From contig JASLFM010000351.1 in NCBI GenBank assembly GCA_030150585.1, positions 1-8,796 on the forward strand: a stretch of 8,796 nt of DNA, written 5' to 3'. The notes under the pieces are model-generated. The model was not told the DNA's origin and did no database searches. It worked only from the letters and a program-made list of their open reading frames with translations. Shown piece by piece: positions 6,469 to 8,796 of this stretch. Positions within the stretch are counted from its first letter, which is position 1; each line of letters opens with the position of its first letter. Position numbers and translations under genes: made by a program. This DNA comes from Acidovorax sp. Lineage in GTDB: Bacteria; Pseudomonadota; Gammaproteobacteria; Burkholderiales; Burkholderiaceae_C.

Positions 6469-6840
6469 TCAGCGCGCCATGGCGTGCAGGCCGATGGTAT
6501 TGCCCTCGGTATCGCGGATGTGGGCGATGAAGCCCATGCCCTGGGGCAGTTCGGTGCAGGCGTCGACGACTTGGCCGCCTGCAGGCGCCACGCGCGCCAG
6601 CGCGGCCTCCACGCCGGGCTCGCAGTCGAGGTAGATGCGCACGCCCGCATCGGGCGCGGTGCGGCGCCCCGCCACGAGGCAGCCGCCCGTCGCGGGTTCG
6701 TCCTTGGGGAAGAGGGCCATGGGTTCGCCGCCGAAGTCCTCGCGGCGCAGGGCGCGGCCCAGCAGGCGTTCGTAGAAGGCCTGCGCGCGGCCCAGGTCGG
6801 CGCAGGGGATTTCAAACCAGTTGATGGCGTTGGTCGTCAT
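6469..6840 (-). CDS. VOC-family (glyoxalase-fold) protein
   Basis: The 123-residue protein has two beta-alpha-beta-beta-beta modules of the vicinal oxygen chelate fold. The first begins NAINWFEIPCADLGRAQAFYERLLG and the second GVRIYLDCEPGVEAALARVAPAGGQVV. It closes with GFIAHIRDTEGNTIGLHAMAR, where 'D.EGN.iGLh' is the typical family ending. The family includes glyoxalases, ring-cleavage dioxygenases and antibiotic-binding proteins. The 'WFEIP' subgroup here is mostly uncharacterised, so no substrate is proposed. The start at 6840 is fixed by AAGGAG 8 nt upstream. An in-frame ATG at 6879 would add 13 residues (MESFATTFQGALH). It is the first gene after the 6891-6916 palindrome and probably starts its own transcription unit rather than extending the channel gene's. 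Confidence 0.9.
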   Translation of the reverse strand: MTTNAINWFEIPCADLGRAQAFYERLLGRALRREDFGGEPMALFPKDEPATGGCLVAGRRTAPDAGVRIYLDCEPGVEAALARVAPAGGQVVDACTELPQGMGFIAHIRDTEGNTIGLHAMAR

Positions 6841-6848
6841 GTGGAGTG

Positions 6849-6854
6849 CTCCTT
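6849..6854 (-). promoter_or_regulatory. Ribosome-binding site of the VOC gene
   Basis: The leftward mRNA reads AAGGAG, then 8 nt, then ATG at 6840. The spacing is identical to that of the GyrI-like gene. It supports 6840 over the in-frame ATG at 6879. Confidence 0.8.
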
Positions 6855-6890
6855 GAAAGGTGGTTGCGAAGGACTCCATGCTGCGCGGGG

Positions 6891-6916
6891 GCTGCTGACA
6901 CCGCCGTGTCAGCAGC
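6891..6916 (-). promoter_or_regulatory. Palindromic operator candidate upstream of the VOC gene (copy 2)
   Basis: This is a perfect inverted repeat GCTGCTGACA (6891-6900), six bases, TGTCAGCAGC (6907-6916). The outer bases of the centre also pair, giving 11-bp arms around a 4-nt loop. It sits in the 95-nt gap between the channel-gene stop (6936) and the VOC start (6840), 50 bp before the latter, the same distance as the matching core of copy 1 from its gene. The two copies share both arms exactly while the centre differs, as expected for a protein-binding site rather than a recent duplication. Confidence 0.7.
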
Positions 6917-6935
6917 GTGTCGGCGCACGCTCGCG

Positions 6936-7448
6936 CTACAGCCAGCCGCCAAGCACCAGATAGCCCGGCAGCCAGCCCGTGAGCACGCCCTGGGCGATGC
7001 ACAGCGCTCCCGTGGCGCGGCCAATGTTGCGCCCCAGCGCCAGCAGCGCCCAGAACAGCCCCCAGAGCACCGCCCACGCGGCCCAGTTGGCCCCCATCCA
7101 CCAGTCGAGCGGCGTCTGCGCGTGGGTCAGCGCCCCCCAGGCCACGGGCACGGCGGTGATGGCGACGAACAGGCTGAACCAGCCCAGGCCGCGCCCGTCG
7201 GCCCCGGTGAGCCGGTTGATCGCGACCCACAGGTAGGTGAAGGCGAACAGCAGCGTGAGCGCGCCGTCCATGATCGACGCGGTGTTCGCGCCCGGCCCGA
7301 AAAGGGAGCACAGCGCAATGGCCAGCGACACCAGCCCCACGAACAGGTTGATGACCCAGATCTCACGGTCGGCGATGTGCCCGCGCATCCACAAGCCATT
7401 GAGGCACAGCACCGCGCCCACGAAAAACAGCGATACGCCCACCCACAT
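6936..7448 (-). CDS. AmiS/UreI-family urea/amide channel
   Basis: The 170-residue inner-membrane protein has about six hydrophobic segments and matches the AmiS/UreI family, which passes urea or short amides. Recognised stretches are LFFVGAVLCLNGLW (8-20), the motif ADREIWVINLFVG, LLFAFTYLWVAINRLTGADGRGLGWFSLFVAIT (67-98, the family hallmark), NWAAWAVLWG (121-130) with the pore tryptophans, and a closing GVLTGWLPGYL. It lacks the long His-bearing periplasmic loop that gives H. pylori UreI its acid gating, so it is closer to AmiS. No urease or amidase gene is in the window. Its ATG is only 2 nt after the stop of the ProQ/FinO gene, without a Shine-Dalgarno sequence, so it is probably translated by coupling within that transcript. 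Confidence 0.9.
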   Translation of the reverse strand: MWVGVSLFFVGAVLCLNGLWMRGHIADREIWVINLFVGLVSLAIALCSLFGPGANTASIMDGALTLLFAFTYLWVAINRLTGADGRGLGWFSLFVAITAVPVAWGALTHAQTPLDWWMGANWAAWAVLWGLFWALLALGRNIGRATGALCIAQGVLTGWLPGYLVLGGWL

Positions 7449-7450
7449 GG

Positions 7451-8137
7451 CTACTGCGGTTCTACGGGCTCCGCCACCCTGCGGCGCGCGCGCGCCAAGG
7501 CCTGCGCCACCTGGCGCACGGGCATGCCGTACATGCCGGCAAAGGCGGCCTCGTCCTGGCCGCTGGCGGTGAAGGCGCGCAGCAGCGCCTCGTCCTTCGC
7601 GGCGCGCGCGGCGGCCTCGGCCAGGGCCTCGTCGAGCAGGGCGTTGGCCTTCTCATCGCGGCCGCGCACACGCTCGGCGTACTGCTCGCGCGTGAGGCCC
7701 GAGGCCTCGAAGGCCTGCACGATGCGAGCGCGCAGCTTGGGGCCCAGGTCCTCGCCGCCGCGGCCACCACCACGTTGTTGGCGGCGGCGGAAGACCTCGA
7801 GCAGCGCATGGTGCACATGTTCGGGCGCCATGGCCTCCACGGGCTGGCCCTGCAGGTCGTGGCGCTGCTGGCCGCTGGCCACCACAGTGAGGTAGCGCGT
7901 GGAGCGCGTGTGGATCGACAGCGCGAGCTTGAGCGCGTCCTTGTCGATTGCGCCCGGGTGCGCGTCGAGCAGGTCCTGGAAGATGCCGCGCTTGAGCGGC
8001 AGGAACTCGGCGCCGAACAGGCGCGGGTACCAGGCGGCCAGCTGGTCGAGCAGCGGGTGGGTGCGCGGGAGCCTCTTGGAAGAAGCCCGGGCGGGCGCTT
8101 TGGGTTCAGAAGCTTGGGCGGACGCGGAATCGGTCAT
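7451..8137 (-). CDS. ProQ/FinO-domain RNA chaperone
   Basis: The 228-residue protein has a disordered, Ala/Ser/Lys-rich start (1-25), then a ProQ/FinO domain (about 26-120): HPLLDQLAAWYPRLFGAEFLPLKRGIFQDLL, LALSIHTRSTRYLTVVASGQQRHDLQGQPV, and APEHVHHALLEVFRRRQQRGGGRGG. These match the family core, including the HTRSTRYL segment. FinO-domain proteins bind structured RNAs, notably stem-loops with 3' tails, and pair or protect them. The C-terminal half (about 131-222) is a helical, charged region and not the SH3-like domain of E. coli ProQ. ATG at 8137 is the only in-frame start after the glcF stop, 27 nt away. The intervening mRNA forms a small hairpin with a GGAGG sequence (see 8146-8163). It is likely co-transcribed with glcF and the channel gene. 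Confidence 0.93.
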   Translation of the reverse strand: MTDSASAQASEPKAPARASSKRLPRTHPLLDQLAAWYPRLFGAEFLPLKRGIFQDLLDAHPGAIDKDALKLALSIHTRSTRYLTVVASGQQRHDLQGQPVEAMAPEHVHHALLEVFRRRQQRGGGRGGEDLGPKLRARIVQAFEASGLTREQYAERVRGRDEKANALLDEALAEAAARAAKDEALLRAFTASGQDEAAFAGMYGMPVRQVAQALARARRRVAEPVEPQ

Positions 8138-8145
8138 GGCAAGTC

Positions 8146-8163
8146 GGAGGAAAACAACCCTCC
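8146..8163 (-). promoter_or_regulatory. Hairpin holding GGAGG in the leader of the ProQ/FinO gene
   Basis: Just after the glcF stop the leftward mRNA reads GGAGG, 8 nt containing GUUGUUUU, then CCUCC, ending 8 nt before the ProQ/FinO ATG. The GGAGG would be a strong ribosome-binding site but lies 21 nt from ATG, too far for normal use, and can pair with CCUCC. It could regulate translation or be fortuitous. Confidence 0.35.
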
Positions 8164-8164
8164 A

Positions 8165-8796
8165 TCATGCCAGGGCCTCGTCCAGCAGTTCCACCCAATG
8201 CCGCACGGGCGTGGCCGTGCCGCTCTGCAGATGCGTGATGCAGCCGATGTTCGCGCTCGCAATCACCGCAGGCGCCAGGGCGCCCAGGTGGCCGAGCTTG
8301 CGGTCGCGCAGGCCATAGGCCATCTCGGGCTGCAGCACCGAGTAGGTGCCGGCCGAGCCGCAGCACAGGTGCGATTCGCTGCCCGCCACCTGCACGTCGA
8401 AGCCCAGCGCGCGCAGCTGCGTCTCCACGCCGCCGCGCAGCTTCTGCCCGTGCTGCAGCGTGCAGGGCGGGTGGTAGGCCACGGTGCCCTGGGGCACGCC
8501 GCGCAGCCGCTCGCGCAGCGCGGGTACCAAATCGGGCAGCAGCTCGGAGAGGTCGCGCGTGAGCGCGCTGATGCGTGCGGCCTTCTCGGCATAGCGCGCG
8601 TCATGCTGCAGCGCATGGCCGTATTCCTTGACGGAGACGCCGCAGCCCGAAGCATTCATGACCAGCGCCTCCACCTCGCCCTTTTCCACGAAGGGCCACC
8701 AGGCGTCGATGTTGGCGCGCATCTGCGCGCGGCCGCCCTCCTGGTCGTTGAGGTGGAACTTGACCGCGCCGCAGCAGCCCGCGCCGGGCGCCACCA
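8165..8796 (-). CDS. glcF: Glycolate oxidase iron-sulfur subunit GlcF, C-terminal half (partial)
   Basis: About 210 residues of a roughly 405-residue protein remain; the 5' half runs off the right edge, so the apparent GTG start at 8794 is not a start. GlcF is the Fe-S electron-transfer subunit of the glycolate oxidase complex GlcDEF, which oxidises glycolate to glyoxylate. The two cysteine-rich CCG repeats are visible: GAGCCGAVKFHLNDQE and SHLCCGSAGTYSVLQPEMA. Between them are NASGCGVSVKEYGHAL and AYHPPCTLQHGQKLRGGVE. The tail ANIGCITHLQSGTATPVRHWVELLDEAL matches E. coli GlcF closely as I remember it. The N-terminal ferredoxin-like part is outside the window. It is followed after 27 nt by the ProQ/FinO gene on the same strand, so co-transcription is likely. 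Confidence 0.95.
   Translation of the reverse strand, partial: VAPGAGCCGAVKFHLNDQEGGRAQMRANIDAWWPFVEKGEVEALVMNASGCGVSVKEYGHALQHDARYAEKAARISALTRDLSELLPDLVPALRERLRGVPQGTVAYHPPCTLQHGQKLRGGVETQLRALGFDVQVAGSESHLCCGSAGTYSVLQPEMAYGLRDRKLGHLGALAPAVIASANIGCITHLQSGTATPVRHWVELLDEALA

Noticed and set aside
6426..6916. Palindromes as a CRISPR or mobile-element terminal repeat pair.
   Set aside because: There are only two copies, 464 bp apart, flanking an ordinary VOC gene, with no spacers, target duplication or transposase; identical promoter-side spacing fits operators better.
6469..7311. A longer, 280-residue start for the VOC protein.
   Set aside because: The extra N-terminus reads through the channel gene in a shadow frame; the VOC fold begins at 6840 behind a strong ribosome-binding site.
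6936..7448. Channel gene as part of a urease or amidase operon.
   Set aside because: No urease or amidase subunit is in the window; the neighbours are the ProQ/FinO and VOC genes.
1..8796. Defence system, prophage or biosynthetic cluster.
   Set aside because: Every confidently read gene is a known housekeeping, transport or regulatory family; no nuclease, integrase, toxin or synthase motif was found.

Overview
The window is strongly GC-rich, densely coded DNA whose real genes all look beta-proteobacterial, most likely Comamonadaceae (Acidovorax / Alicycliphilus / Diaphorobacter-like). The basis is the protein flavour (beta-type Alr with KMNSGMNRLGF, LplT with a long insert, a short ProQ/FinO protein) and a 45-bp intergenic repeat at about 3741-3787 that resembles a degenerate repeat I remember from that family. 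No mobile element, phage, CRISPR, rRNA or tRNA was seen. The content is mostly housekeeping, and both ends cut through genes.

Left part (1-2308): the 3' end of a LysR-type regulator runs rightward and converges on a leftward gene for an unrecognised multi-pass membrane protein with a glycine-rich loop (start about 1048). Upstream of that gene, also leftward, is alr (alanine racemase). The 153-bp gap between alr and the membrane-protein gene holds three consecutive perfect hairpins.

Middle part (2309-5199): lplT (lysophospholipid flipping transporter) is divergent from alr across a 149-bp intergenic region. It is followed rightward by an EamA/DMT permease gene and a glutathione peroxidase gene. 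The gaps are 55 and 41 bp, so the three may be co-transcribed. The peroxidase gene overlaps the convergent regulator gene yafY-like by 8 bp at their 3' ends.

Right part (5192-8796): six genes all run leftward. In transcription order they are glcF (glycolate oxidase Fe-S subunit, cut by the window edge), a ProQ/FinO RNA chaperone, an AmiS/UreI-family urea/amide channel, a VOC (glyoxalase-fold) protein, a free-standing GyrI-like ligand-binding protein, and a YafY-type HTH-WYL regulator. The first three are tightly spaced (27 and 2 nt).

The most notable structure is in front of the VOC and GyrI-like genes. Each has a 76-nt leader of identical length that opens with the same 26-bp inverted repeat (GCTGCTGACA, 6 variable bases, TGTCAGCAGC). 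Each leader then carries the same 9-base block at the same place and a strong Shine-Dalgarno sequence 8 nt from ATG. The other genes whose starts lie in the window show no good Shine-Dalgarno sequence. My inference is a small ligand-sensing regulon in which the downstream HTH-WYL protein binds both palindromes. The sequence shows the repeated sites directly, but not the regulator-site link.
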